DNA of 64,000 nt from Trifolium pratense (lineage: Eukaryota; Streptophyta; Magnoliopsida; Fabales; Fabaceae): contig NC_060063.1 of the NCBI RefSeq assembly GCF_020283565.1, forward strand, positions 35,364,635-35,428,634, given 5' to 3'. The notes under the pieces were generated by a model, which was not told the DNA's origin, ran no database searches, and saw nothing but the letters and a program-made list of their open reading frames with translations. This document shows, piece by piece, positions 1-11,258 of this stretch (positions are counted from its first letter, which is position 1; each line of letters begins with the position of its first letter). The translations under genes and the position numbers were made by a program.

Positions 1-360
1 TCCTGTATAGGAGAGCTATATAGTTGCCCCCGGCGCTGGGCCAATGGTTAGTCTAATAGGCTGAAATAATCCGGCCCAATAGACTCAACTGTCAGGATAG
101 TCTCTGTATCGTAGGGGAGGCGGTTATTCACCCCTATCCTGGTTGGAGCCGTTCCACTATAAGTGGATAATGGATAAGCTCCATGGCTGAAGTCGTGGTT
201 GGATGGCATTGCACGTGCTTATCGTGTTGCGAGCCCGTTATGTCGTGGAGGACACGTCATGGGCTGGCGTGTCGGGGAGACCTCCCCTTATTGGATTGTG
301 CCCCAAATTCCGGGCAAGAGGATATAATTGGGTCAGCTCTTGTTCCACCCCAGAACATTT
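1..360. mobile_element. GC-rich fragment, probably part of a retroelement LTR or other repeat
   Basis: This stretch is clearly richer in G and C than the very AT-rich DNA that follows from about position 362, and the composition changes abruptly after CCAGAACA. The only open frame (positions 183-365) is short and resembles no protein I know. The sharp change suggests an old transposable element piece cut by the window edge, possibly the end of an LTR. No partner LTR, target duplication or primer site is visible, so the class is not assigned. Confidence 0.3.
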
Positions 361-662
361 TTTAACAGTATTTTAATATTGTATGTGCATAAAATAGAAC
401 TTCAACTCTGACAGTAAAGTTCAACTCTAATATTTGCCTCTAATATTTAATCATGCAAATTGATATCTAAAGAATATCTTATATTTATCTATGCAATGTC
501 TGCGTTTTTGTTATTAAATAGATTTTTTTTATTTTACTTTCAATGTAATTCTGTCGACTAATCTTAATAGACTTTCAATGTAATTCTCAATTTATTTTTT
601 CATGTTATTTATATATATCAGTTTAAACTTAACACCAACAAAATAACCCCACGACTAAAATA

Positions 663-708
663 ACGCGCCGCAGGCGCGACCCCTGCGGAGGCACGAGTAT
701 TAGCCTAG
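663..708 (+). mobile_element. Possible Helitron 3' terminus
   Basis: A GC palindrome (CGCGCC-GCA-GGCGCG, about 664-678) is followed by a GC-rich stretch and then CTAG (705-708) with a T after it. Helitrons end in a hairpin followed by CTRR and insert before T. The spacing here, about 26 bases, is longer than the usual 10-12, and no matching 5' TC end was found. Weak call. Confidence 0.25.
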
Positions 709-1169
709 TTAATAAGAGAGGTTTTTTATGGAAAATTGAATAAGATACTTAATTCTTAAGTTTAAAGTTTATTTTTCTACATTGGAGCTGATAATCGGAT
801 TTATGACCTCTAACATACTACTAAAACATCTCACCACTATACCAAACCTAATAACCCAAATTGTGGCAGATTGCTTAGTAATTTTTATGGTGGTCGTAGT
901 CAAAAAATTTATTTTAATGGGTAGACTTTATTTTTCATCTCCTTCATTTTGACCGTGTCATTTTTTTAAACGGATTTTACATTTGTTGTAACTACTGTCC
1001 TCAATCGCTGTACCACCATTTTTATCTTTAACTTCTCTTAGAAGAAGTTATTTACTTTACCTTCTAGATTGATTTGTCACTATTTAGTATTGTTTCAAAG
1101 AAACCAACTTATATGCAATTTATTAAACAAAAAAAGAGTTTGGTGCTTCTTTTTCCCAGTTTTAGCTAA

Positions 1170-1200
1170 CTAGTATCCGGACCCGTGCCAAACACGGGTA
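1170..1200 (-). mobile_element. Helitron 3' end, minus orientation
   Basis: Read on the minus strand this is a hairpin (ACCCGTG-TTTGG-CACGGGT style, about 1181-1199) followed after ten bases by CTAG and then T, which is the textbook Helitron 3' terminus. The hairpin stem resembles that of the better-defined Helitron ending at 51123. The element should extend to the right from here, but I could not locate its 5' end in the AT-rich, repeat-containing DNA beyond. Confidence 0.5.
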
Positions 1201-1269
1201 AAATGAGACTAAAAAATTAATATTTTAATATTAAAATTTTCATCATTTTGAAATAAAAAGGATGAAAAA

Positions 1270-2225
1270 TGAAAAACTATAACATAAAAAAAGTAGGATC
1301 CCGTATTTGTCAAAAATAAAATAAATTAAGATCCCGTATTAATATATAAATATAGTCAATTAAAAAAGTTTTAAAATCATTTACAAGTCAATTAAAATTG
1401 TACCTCTGATTTTTTATTTTACCGAAAATTAAACGTACAATTTTAATATATTTCTCGCGTGAATCACAAAAAAAAAAGATGAAAAAGAGTAGGCCCCGTA
1501 TAAATTACAAAAAAATAAATCATGTCTCTTAATATATACGTAAAAATATAGACTCGTGTGTAAACTTTTTTTAAAAAAACCCCCCAAACAAACAAAACAA
1601 AGTTAAAATAATCTCATAATACCCATAGTAAATTAAATATGAAACAAAAATACCCTAAAAAAATTATTTGAATATATCTTATATTAGTTAATTTAATTTC
1701 CACATCAATATCCTCCAAATAAAATAAATATAGAACATCGTATAAATTATTGGAAAAAAATATGTCTTTGTGTTAATACATGAATAAAAATAACGTATTT
1801 ATTTTAATATATTTTTTTTGGTATTAAGTAGTATTAACACTCTTGTTCTCATGGAAGAATTCGCTGATAATTCACAGTTCGACTATCAGGTAAGTATAGC
1901 CCCAAAGTAATACATGTGCAAAAATATATGCGCATGTAAATTATAAATACAAAAGTCTCACGTAAATTATAAAATAAAAATAGATTTCCGTCTTAATATA
2001 TGAATATAAATATATAATCTTCATATAAATCAACAAAAAAAAGTTATATATAAATAACAAAAAAAATGAACACAAACCCGATAAAAAATACAAAAAGTAG
2101 ATCAATGTATGAATATATGAGTAAAAATATAAAATCTCGTATAAATATCTTAAAATAAAGCCCCCAAGCAAACAGAAAAAGTTAAAGTAATTTCATAATA
2201 TCTAAAGTAAAATAACTATGAAAAA
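1270..2225. repeat. Diverged direct repeats, about 580 bp apart
   Basis: Two blocks carry the same ordered words: a run of Cs, AAACAAACA-type sequence, AAAGTTAAA, TAAT(C/T)TCATAAT and TATGAAA, at about 1578-1640 and again at about 2157-2222. Shorter words such as CTCGTATAAAT and TCTTAATATATGAATA recur between them. This indicates an old tandem duplication in AT-rich DNA, possibly inside the minus-strand Helitron that ends at 1170. No coding potential is seen. Confidence 0.5.
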
Positions 2226-4288
2226 ATAGGAAAATGCTAACTTGTTCCCTTAAAATTAATGTAACACATATAATGATTTAAATAAAAAAATATTTTATTA
2301 AAATTCATGCGGTTAATTCAAGTTTAATTTTTCATAAATAAAATGCAGAAAAATTTATTATATAAAAAAATGCACAAAATTGAAGAGAATATTTTGATAT
2401 TTGGATTCTTTAACATGTACTCTAAGAATTAACATGATCCAAAAAATTAGTCACAAATTGCGGACATAATTTTTTATTATTTAATCGTACACATTAATAG
2501 TCTACACTAATTTAATTGCGCGACATAATTTTTCTAATTTTGAGTTTTTAAGAGACTTGGGGTTGTTGTTGTTTAACTCCAGGAACACGATGTACTGTGA
2601 TGAGATCCTCTTCTTCTACTTTTCTATTATATGACTTTATTGGACAGTGCGAGTGTTCCGATTTTAGCATATCTTATGCCTTGATTAATAAAACCACCTT
2701 ATGTAATAAAAAATTATCATAAATAATGCATTCGACACAAACATTGAAATTAAAAAAAAGTTATATATGTCTACATCATAAATCAAATTACATTACATTG
2801 CAACAACTGAACATAAATCTCCAAAACGTAAAAGTAGCAAATTGAAAAGACAAACAAAACTAAAAAATGTAAAGAATTATTCTTCAATGTCTTAAACCCA
2901 TGCCTTAGATGAGTCCGTCATCATTCTACCAAACAGATCTACATATAAAATAGATTTAAAAATTAAAATGAGTAATATGAATTTACGATAGAGAAATCGT
3001 TTACCACCCCAAGCTTTTACTAATCCCTTAATTTTTGAAATTGCCTTAATTTATGAGGTTCATTCTATATTTAACATTTCCAAAAATATATTGCATTACC
3101 ATATTTTCCAACTATTTTAAATATACTACGGTCAATAATTATATACTACTACGGTCAATTTTTTTTTAATGTATTCAGAAAAAGAAATTAGTGTTGCTAT
3201 AATTATTTATAAAAAATATTTCATTTAAAAAAAATATATTTCGATTTAATGTACCTATAGTTTTTTAAAAAATAAAATTATTAAAAAGCTTTTATTTACA
3301 ATATAAAAATTAAAAACCTTTTCCTTACAATATAAAAAATCATTTAGATAAATACTTCTTTTAATTAGTTTTGTTATTTTATGTCAAAGATTAATACAAA
3401 ATTATTTAGAGGATTTTATTTTATTCTTTGAATTCGAATTTACTATAATTATAGAGATTGATATTTCCATTTTTATTAAACAAAACTTGTGGCTAATTCA
3501 CGCCCAAATAAATATATTTCAATTTCAAATTCATTTTTTTTATTTCCATCTTTGAATTGTTGCCTTATATGATTTTAATTCATTCTATTTTATTGATGAG
3601 TGAATCAATTAATTAATATCAATCAATTAATTGATATTATGAATATAGAAATGAAAAATGTATTTGCATTAAAAATATGCTAAAAATGTATTTGCTTTAA
3701 TTGGTTTAATAATCTTATTAATAGAAATTAATAGAAAATATGCTAAAAATATATTTGTAGTACAAATAAGCTAGTGCAACATAATGATATATATGGTAGT
3801 GCCAAAATAGCCTGTAGTACAATTTTTTTTTGTTGCATTATAAATAAGTATAGTTTTTTTTTTTTTTTTTTGTATGTCAATTTTCATGACTTGTTATTTG
3901 GTCTATTTATAAAATTAAAAAATACAGCATGTTTTAAAATAATAAAATAAGGTTCTTTATTTTTTATTTTTTTTAAAAAAAGTTCCTTATGATTTGAAGT
4001 GGAAGTGGAGATGTTTAAATGACTCGGATCTCGAAATTATAAAACAACACTAAAATCGTGTTTTGTTAGTAGTTTTATGGACTAAATTGATTAATACAAT
4101 TGAATTAATTGATTGTAAATCACATGTTTCGGTCTATTAAATGTCGTGTAGATGATGGTGGTCAGTAATAATTAGCTTGTTATATGTGATAATATTTTGG
4201 TACCGAAAAATAAACTTGTTATTTTAGAAAAAAAAAACTTGTTATATATGCAAATTTTTGTAAAAAAAATAAATGCAAATTTCTATCA
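2226..4288. other. AT-rich intergenic DNA, no gene seen
   Basis: Very AT-rich with long A and T runs. I see no open frame resembling a protein, no splice-linked exon chain and no clear terminal repeats. A short direct/inverted ATTAATTAATAT-type motif occurs near 3605-3640. Confidence 0.5.
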
Positions 4289-4290
4289 TA

Positions 4291-4599
4291 CTCCCTCCAT
4301 CCCATAATATAAGCAAAAAAAAAAAATTCACACTTATTAAGAAAAGTGGAATATGATGATTTGAAGTATGATTTTTTGTGTTTTTCTTGAAATAAGTTTC
4401 GTGGGAAGATGTAAAAAGAATTTTTATTGGTTATTTATTATTGAGGAAAGAAGAGAGAGTAAATTAAATGCAATTAGCATTTAATTTTATGAGTATAAAT
4501 AAAAGTAAATCTTGAAAATGATAAAAGTTAGTTTTTTTTGCTTATAATTTTGGACATAAAAAAGTGATTTTTTTTTCTTATAATATGGGACGGAGTGAG
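4291..4599. mobile_element. Stowaway-like MITE (Tc1/mariner type)
   Basis: The left end reads CTCCCTCCATCCCATAATAT and the right end is its approximate reverse complement (ATATGGGACGGAGTGAG). Both are flanked by TA (4289-4290 and 4600-4601), the target duplication of Tc1/mariner elements. The CTCCCTCC start is typical of plant Stowaway MITEs. About 309 bp, AT-rich inside, non-coding. Confidence 0.8.
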
Positions 4600-4601
4600 T
4601 A

Positions 4602-5759
4602 GTTGAATGTAAAGAGAAAACTTTCAATCAAATATTAAAGAGGAAACCTTTTTTTAAGGCACCAAAGAAAAAAAACGCCAGAAATTGACCGATATACACA
4701 AAAATAATTTTATTAATTAATATTTGACAACAAATGTGGTTTAGTTTTTTTTTTTAATAGGCAAAATCAAAATAAGATGCAGGAAGATGTACTTCAACCC
4801 ATTACAACAAATGATTAACAATGAAGACAACTAATATGATTATTACACTATCAAGCAAAAGAATAAACACTATTAGCATCCAAATTAAGAAGTTAATTTG
4901 AGGCCCCACAAAATGTTCTCAATATTCTTGCATTCTCCCATGAAAACAACTTTGTTTCTCGTGTTTCATATCTTTCTTTATGATCACATTCCTGAAAAAT
5001 AGAAGAAGAGATAATGATCAACAAAATAATAGAATAAAGAAGAAAAAGTTGAAGAAAATTATAAAGACAACAAATATGATTGATAAAAGAGAGAATAAAT
5101 TAAAAATTCAAGTAATTCAAGTAAATAAATAACAATGAAAATAACTAAGAGAAATAACCAAAAGAAAAGATTTGAAAAATTGTGAGTTGTAGTATTCACA
5201 CAAAGATCATATATATATATATAGAGAAAAAATGGAGATATGAATAATTTTGTCTTTAATATGAAATTAAAATCATTAATAACAAATATGACCAATTAGT
5301 CAAAATAATAAATTACATGATTCATCAACAATCAAAAACATTAATATATTATCACATCTTTTTCAAAAAAGAAAATTCCATGATTCTTTTTTTTTTTGGT
5401 CAAGCCATGATTCATTTAAAAAAAATATAAAATATTATTTTCACGTTTTTTCATTTTGTTTAAATCATTTCATCCACAAAAATAAATAAATAAATAAAAA
5501 TTGGTTTTTAAAATTATTTGAAGTTAGTCAAAAAACAAAATATTTGAAGTTGAAATAATAATAAATGAAATATTTTTATTATTATTTTTAAATCGAATAT
5601 TTTAATTAATTAGAATTATTTCATTATGAATTATTTCCTTTTTAAGTATGCAATTTAATATAAGGCATATTTCATTCCTGTTTGAAATAAGACATATTAG
5701 AATATTACTGTTTTTAAAAAAAGAATATAAAGCATATTCCATTTTATTATAAAAAATTT
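4602..5759. other. AT-rich intergenic DNA, no gene seen
   Basis: AT-rich with several A/T homopolymers and an (AT)n stretch near 5210-5222. The minus-strand open frame at 5059-5295 is a low-complexity hydrophobic translation of AT-rich DNA and is not accepted as a gene. Confidence 0.5.
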
Positions 5760-5855
5760 AATGTTTATGGAAAAAATTGGACAGCACGGGGGAATGTTTA
5801 TGGAAAAAATTGGACAGCTATATTGAATGTTTATGGAAAAAATTGGACAGCTATT
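5760..5855. repeat. 33-bp tandem repeat, three units
   Basis: Three consecutive units share AATGTTTATGGAAAAAATTG followed by GACAGC and a variable 7-base end. A partial copy of the 3' half (AATTGGACAGCTATT) follows at about 5890-5905. Because 33 is a multiple of three, the minus strand reads as a repeated open peptide, which explains the open frame there. It is not evidence of a gene. Confidence 0.85.
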
Positions 5856-5976
5856 ATTTTTCAAAGTAATTATGGTCATTTTTCAAAGTAATTGGACAGC
5901 TATTGAATGTATATCAACATTAAATGTGAGGAATGAAGTTGAATGAGGAGAGGAGAGAGAAAGACAAATAAGTCTA

Positions 5977-6028
5977 GATTATAGATTATAGATTATAGAT
6001 TATAGATTATAGATTATAGATTATAGAT
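5977..6028. repeat. GATTATA 7-bp microsatellite
   Basis: The heptamer GATTATA is repeated about seven and a half times without visible interruption. Confidence 0.9.
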
Positions 6029-8593
6029 GCCAGCCGTAATAATTCTCAAATGTGTTATCGCAACAGCTGTACGTGAGTCAACAAAATAACAAATCATTCC
6101 ATTTTTATTTTGTTGATTCCATCTTTATTTTGATGACTCACGTTGTGATAACAAAATGTACTTATGTACCAAAAAAAACAAAAATAAAAAATAAAAACAA
6201 AATGTACTTATAAATTATAAAGTTGGATTATATGGATGATTATACATCTTGTTAAGTTTATTAATTTATTTATTAAAAAAAAAAATAACTCTAAGGATTT
6301 TGTCTAATGCTAAAAATAAAAATGGATATGAGAAGTCAAAGTTCATTTGCTAGATAATAAATTCCAATTCTGAATTTTTTTTATTTAAAATGATAAAGTT
6401 ATTATAAATTCACATATATAAGTGGTGGAGACGGAATTTGAACTTCAATCATTTTTTATTTGCTAGATAGATGAAATGACAAAGCTATTATATATATAAA
6501 CTTTATATATTGTTGCACCTTTAGTTTTTTTTATTTTTTATATATGATACTTTACGATGAAGTTGGTTGTAATAATATATAGTTTCATTATTTTTCATTT
6601 TTGTTTAACATCTTATGGTATACCCTGGTTAATTCTGCTCCTAACTTAGGTGACTTGATCATCTGTTACAGAGTAGCCATTCATCCCCTCTTCTCATTCT
6701 TTCGATTATGTATCAATACATAAACAGACCTAATTTTTTTACAAAAATCACCATCTCCAATTCATAAAATCTACCAACATTATGTTGCCCATTTAAAAAA
6801 TCATGAGCAGCAATGTTATCTCCCAAAAAAAAAAAAAAAGAATGACGGTTCAATTCATAAAATCGCTCATGAATACTATTTAACATTTTTCATTAAAAAA
6901 AATAGTTGAACCCTATGTTAAAATACTAGTAAATACTTATCTCGTTGGTTACTCGGGGAGACATAAGCGCCCAATAGGGAACCAAATGTCTTAACTATAG
7001 TGGAACAAACAACTATTTATGAAACAGTTATTACGCAGGTTCAATACACAATCAAGGTGGATGAAAGAATCCGGCAGTCACGACTCCAGCTTGAGTAACC
7101 TTTTCTCAAGAAGAAACCATTGAATATAACAATCTTATAAAATGTTGCTATGGGAAAACTTCAATGGTTGAGATGTTTCCAGCTCGAAACATCACACAGA
7201 ACTTATCGAGGAAGAAAGTCTTCTATAAGAAAGCCTTCTAGGACACTTTGAAGTGATCCTTTTCCCAACTAAGGTCTTTGCAATGATCCTTTTCCCATTG
7301 CAATATCAAACAAAGAGGATCCTTTGACAGCCAAAGAGTTCCAACATATCCAAATAATAGAAATTCTCATTACTGCATTTACTACTCGATCATAACAAAC
7401 AAAAAATTGTGAACAAATTGATGGCACGCCCTAAGTAATGCGATATACAATGCAGTTATACTTATACTTATCATTGCAGCGTGCATTGCTAAGCTAGAAC
7501 ACACAATTATGGAAGGCTTAGACAAACTGATGCCAAACATCTGCTTTACGCACACCGTAAAAAACCAAGTTGGTCCTGTTTATGTAACGTTTACTGCCTT
7601 GCGAAAATAATGCAAGCATCTATTATTCTCTTTCTTTTCATATACACATAAAAATAAACCATTTGCTACATATTATCATTAGATCATTTTAAGGCATATA
7701 GTGACCATAATATTTCCTCATACTATCTTCAGCCATAGTGGGTAAAAATAAACGATCTCTTAGGCTATTTGCGGATATAATGATGGGTAAATTTGAAAGA
7801 AACAAAAATAAATGAAACTAACTTATCATGGTATTGTTTGGCAACTAACTTTATGATGGAAACAAGAACAACTCTGTTCCATTTTATGAAAAGTGAATGG
7901 AATCATAAGCAGATCAATAAACAAAATTTGATTTCACCTAATAGCTCTAAATTTGGATAGAATAAATTAAATTATGTTACTTTCCATCACCAAACAATGA
8001 AAACTAATATTATTTTTATCAACTCCCCACATAGCCTGAGAAAGGATAAACTTCTTTAAGAATGCCATTTCACAATCAACTAATTGCCAGTTAGAAATTT
8101 TCTTTAGGAAGTCTTTTATTAGAAGGAACTATGAAACTGAAAAAACTAAGTCATCCATTATGTAATTAATAGTAATGCGTCACACAAATCTGTAATTAAT
8201 AGTAATGCCACAAATCATTTCAAAAATTTCTCGACACAGGCAGCATAGCATACAATGGTATGTCCTACAAATAGTCAATTTATTTACTCCTTGTAAGGTT
8301 TTTAACAAACAATAGTTTAACCACTACAACTTTCCTATCACTTCAATGTTTGTCAAGTATTCAGAAATAGTGCAAAAGAATCAATATACATCCATAAAAA
8401 AATGTTCCTAGTCCACTAGTCCAGGGAGTACCTGATATGGTAAACACCAAGTCTTCAGATATCCAAGTTGATCAAATCTGAAATTGCTTGTGACAAGCAG
8501 TGCCAGCAGAAAGCACGCCGATAAATAAGTTAGTTCCGGTACCAACAAAGTGAAGCACTTTTCTACAATCAAACGTTTCACAAACATGATATG
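6029..8593. other. Intergenic DNA and 3' flank of the mTERF gene
   Basis: No coding gene recognised. The part around 7146-7330 resembles the 3' flank of the second mTERF gene (about 59245-59440, same orientation). Shared words include AACTTCAATGGTT, CATCACACAGA and GCAATGATCCTTTTC. This suggests the two mTERF loci were duplicated together with more than a kilobase of downstream DNA. The block just after the stop codon probably holds the 3' UTR. Confidence 0.5.
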
Positions 8594-9733
8594 TCATGAT
8601 TCTCCTATGCTACTTACCTTCTCATCTCCCACCTTCATCATAGTGCGATATAAATTCAATAAATGAGCAGTTTCTTCCTCTTTAAAACATAACACAAATC
8701 TTTCCAAAAATACTTTCTCAGACACATAAAATGGAGAAAGCAAGCTAGCACTCTCACTTCTCAAACCCGTAGTTTGAAGACAAATGACAACCATAGCTCT
8801 TGGAACGATCCTTTTTTCCAAGGCATAAGAAAACATCCCCGGTCCCTTAGCAAGATAAGAAGAATCCCAACCTAAATCATTAACCCAAAACTGCATCACT
8901 CTATTGATTTTATCGGTCGAAGCTAACATACATTTCGGCTGCTTCCTAATAGCTTCCAAAATAGTTTCCTCAGACCAACCCCATTTCTTAAAAGTATCAA
9001 TTTTTGCATCCCATTTAGATTTACTTAAACCTAACTTAGCGAGCAATGCATCACCAAAATATATTTTAGAAGGATCAAATCCCATGTTTTTCAACTCCTC
9101 CACCATTTCCTCAAAAACCCTAGGCTTACAAAATATAATATGGCTACAAATAATTTTAGCAATACTCGAATCGCAAACACCCTTATCAACCATTAAATTA
9201 ACATTAGGAATCACATAATCACAACAAAGTAAATAAGGAAGTGAAATTACAGAAGCAATAGCCTTTTGTTCCGATTTAAGAAATCGAGTTACCAATTTAT
9301 AAACAGGGATAACACGATTATTCAAACTCGATCTCATGAATCTAGGGTTACCTACAACCATACGAACAATGTCGGAATTAGAAGCGCCTTTCGATAGTAA
9401 AAATTGAAACTTTGGGAGAATTCTTTTTTGGGCATCACAGGAAAGAAGCCAAGGTTCTCTTCTGATGATGTTTTGAATATCTGAATCAGTGAAACCGTAA
9501 GTTGTGAAGACATTGAGAACTGAATCAGGGTTTTTTGAGGTTTTGAAATGAAGGGTTTTCGAAGCTTTGAAAGCGAATTCTGATGAGAAACCGAATTTGT
9601 CGATGAGATAAGATACAGCGAATGGGTGTGAGGGTGGAGTGGTGAGGAATCTGAGAGAAAATTGGAAGCTTGAATGGTGCAGTGTTGTTGTTGATAAGCG
9701 AAAAGCATTGTGGAAGAGAAATGGTTTGAACAT
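8594..9733 (-). CDS. mTERF family protein, organelle-targeted
   Basis: Encodes 379 residues in one exon, which is normal for this plant subfamily. mTERF proteins are helical-repeat nucleic-acid-binding proteins that act in mitochondrial or chloroplast transcription, transcript processing or splicing. Seen here: a basic, Ser/Thr/Phe-rich N terminus (about residues 1-35) like an organelle presequence. It is followed by repeated ~35-residue mTERF motifs, each with a hydrophobic L-L-x-K-G / D-I pattern (GFTDSDIQNII, LLSKGASNSDIV, NMGFDPSKI, WGWSEETI) and Pro-Trp or Pro-containing helix starts. The first ATG of the long frame lies upstream of the presequence and is taken as the start. It is paralogous to the gene at 60906-62153 but lacks one internal motif found there. 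The DNA target and the organelle (mitochondrion or plastid) cannot be told from sequence. Confidence 0.93.
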   Translation of the reverse strand: MFKPFLFHNAFRLSTTTLHHSSFQFSLRFLTTPPSHPFAVSYLIDKFGFSSEFAFKASKTLHFKTSKNPDSVLNVFTTYGFTDSDIQNIIRREPWLLSCDAQKRILPKFQFLLSKGASNSDIVRMVVGNPRFMRSSLNNRVIPVYKLVTRFLKSEQKAIASVISLPYLLCCDYVIPNVNLMVDKGVCDSSIAKIICSHIIFCKPRVFEEMVEELKNMGFDPSKIYFGDALLAKLGLSKSKWDAKIDTFKKWGWSEETILEAIRKQPKCMLASTDKINRVMQFWVNDLGWDSSYLAKGPGMFSYALEKRIVPRAMVVICLQTTGLRSESASLLSPFYVSEKVFLERFVLCFKEEETAHLLNLYRTMMKVGDEKVSSIGES

Positions 9734-10462
9734 TGTTGGAAATTGAATCGATGCTACGGTGAAATTTAGGGTTTTGAGAAAGAAAATGATTCAACTCTGT
9801 GAACAGACAGCGGAATGTTTAGTGAGAGGTATTCTTTACCAGCTGTGCTCGCGCAGTGCGGTTTGGTTCGGTTTTGAACATAAAAATTATCTTAACCGCG
9901 AGATAAAAATAAATGCGGTTCGGTTTATTTTTAAAAAGTTATCCAAACCAAACCAAACCAATGCTGTTAGAGTTGGTTCGGTTTGTGCGGTGATATAAAA
10001 TATATGACAATATTTTCAACTTATTACAAAATAAACATAAAAAATTTTAATTTATTTTATTGTTTACATGATACAATATGCCTATTAAGAGATTGCACAT
10101 ACATAGTAACTTATTTTTAATTCCAACAGTATAGTTCTGGATCGCGTGAAATGATATGCTTAGACAGTCTACTACTTTATGGACTCAATTTGGGTTGATT
10201 GTTAATAATTGATAGAGTTAAGTTAAATATTGCGATTTGTTTGGTTCAGTTTTCTGAAATGAAAATTGCAAACCAAATAAAACCGTGCAATTTAGAAAAT
10301 AAAATGATCCGTACGGTTTTTTTTTTAACAAAAAAAATACGACTTTTTGCGATTTCGATTTGGATTGATTATGTTTGCGGTTTTACTTTTGGATTGGTTC
10401 GGATACGATCACCCCTATTCATTACGATAAAATTGTCTTTATAGTTTTGAAAAGAAAAAAGA
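9734..10462. other. mTERF upstream region with GGTTCGGTTT-rich repeat
   Basis: Immediately upstream of the mTERF start. From about 9850 to 10425 there are many copies of GGTTCGGTTT/AACCAAACC-type words on both strands (for example near 9863, 9920, 9950, 9975, 10235 and 10395), ending in GATCACCCCTATTC. This composition is common in small non-autonomous plant DNA transposons, but I could not find a clean terminal inverted repeat or target duplication. The promoter of the mTERF gene must lie in or before it. Confidence 0.4.
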
Positions 10463-10805
10463 AAGCAAAGATCGTGGTGCGGTTCTCAAAATCTTAAAAA
10501 AGCATGTTCGGCGCCGTAGAGGAGGGGATAGCATTAATCGATCTTGTTCTGTGAGTCGTCGAACGTCTTCCATCGAGTCTGCGTCTTCGTCCTCTGTTAA
10601 TAATGACTGGCAGAATTGGGTGGCCATGCAAGGGAGTGAGCAGATGGCAGTGGACGATGTTTGGGGGATAGGAAAGGTTATTGGTGTCAAGTTTAAGAGA
10701 GATAATGTGAACATGTTTCGGGTTCTTTCTAGGGCGAACAAAGGAAAGAAAGAGCTTCCCGGCCCACAACATGAGGGGGGAGTTCGACAGGATACGGTGT
10801 GCTAG
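10463..10805 (+). pseudogene. LINE ORF1 C-terminal remnant
   Basis: An open frame runs from the apparent truncation point to the stop at 10803-10805. It is rich in Arg, Ser and Lys (a run of four Arg near 10517, a Ser cluster near 10580) and has no ATG near its start. It lies 39 bases before the ORF2 ATG (10845). This position is that of the ORF1 nucleic-acid-binding protein of plant L1 elements. The identifying N-terminal DUF4283/zinc-knuckle part is missing, so identity rests on position. Confidence 0.55.
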
Positions 10806-10844
10806 AATTGTGGGCTCTTGGTGTGTGTAGGGGGAGTGTGTCTC

Positions 10845-11258
10845 ATGAAGATAATATCATGGAATATTAGAGGCTTAGATGGGTTAGAGAAGAGGAAGGA
10901 GGTGCGTAAGTTGGTGGGTGACCTGACACCTTTTATCCTGTGTCTCCAGGAAACTAAGTTGCAATCCTGTGATGTTTTTCTTAGTTCGACTCTCTGGGGT
11001 AGTATGTCTCATGAGTTCTCTTTTCGCCCTTCGGTTGGGGCGTCGGGGGGGGGGCTGCTAACTATTTGGGATCCCTCTGAAGTGGTTATGTGGTCAACTG
11101 AGAGTCGGGAACATGTGTTGTGGTGTCATGGCCGTTTTCTTAAGACTGAAGAAGATTTTTCGGTGGCAAATGTTTATGCGCCATGTGATGATATAGGAAA
11201 GCAACAGCTGTGGGACAATTTATCGATGCGTATACAGGTGGTAGGGATGGAGAGGGTG
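10845..11258 (+). pseudogene. LINE ORF2, endonuclease part before the insertion
   Basis: Begins with the hallmark start of plant L1 ORF2, ATG followed by ISWNIRGL, the first block of the exonuclease-endonuclease-phosphatase fold. It continues through CLQETK, which contains the catalytic Glu. The frame is broken at 11258 only by the inserted LTR element. The continuation (VCICGDFN, the Gly-Asp-Phe-Asn catalytic block) resumes at 18658 in the right phase, using the original GGGTG. In an active element this domain nicks the target DNA. Confidence 0.85.

Noticed and set aside
183..365. 60-codon plus-strand open frame
   Set aside because: No known motif. It lies in a GC-rich repeat-like fragment and runs to the composition boundary; likely chance.
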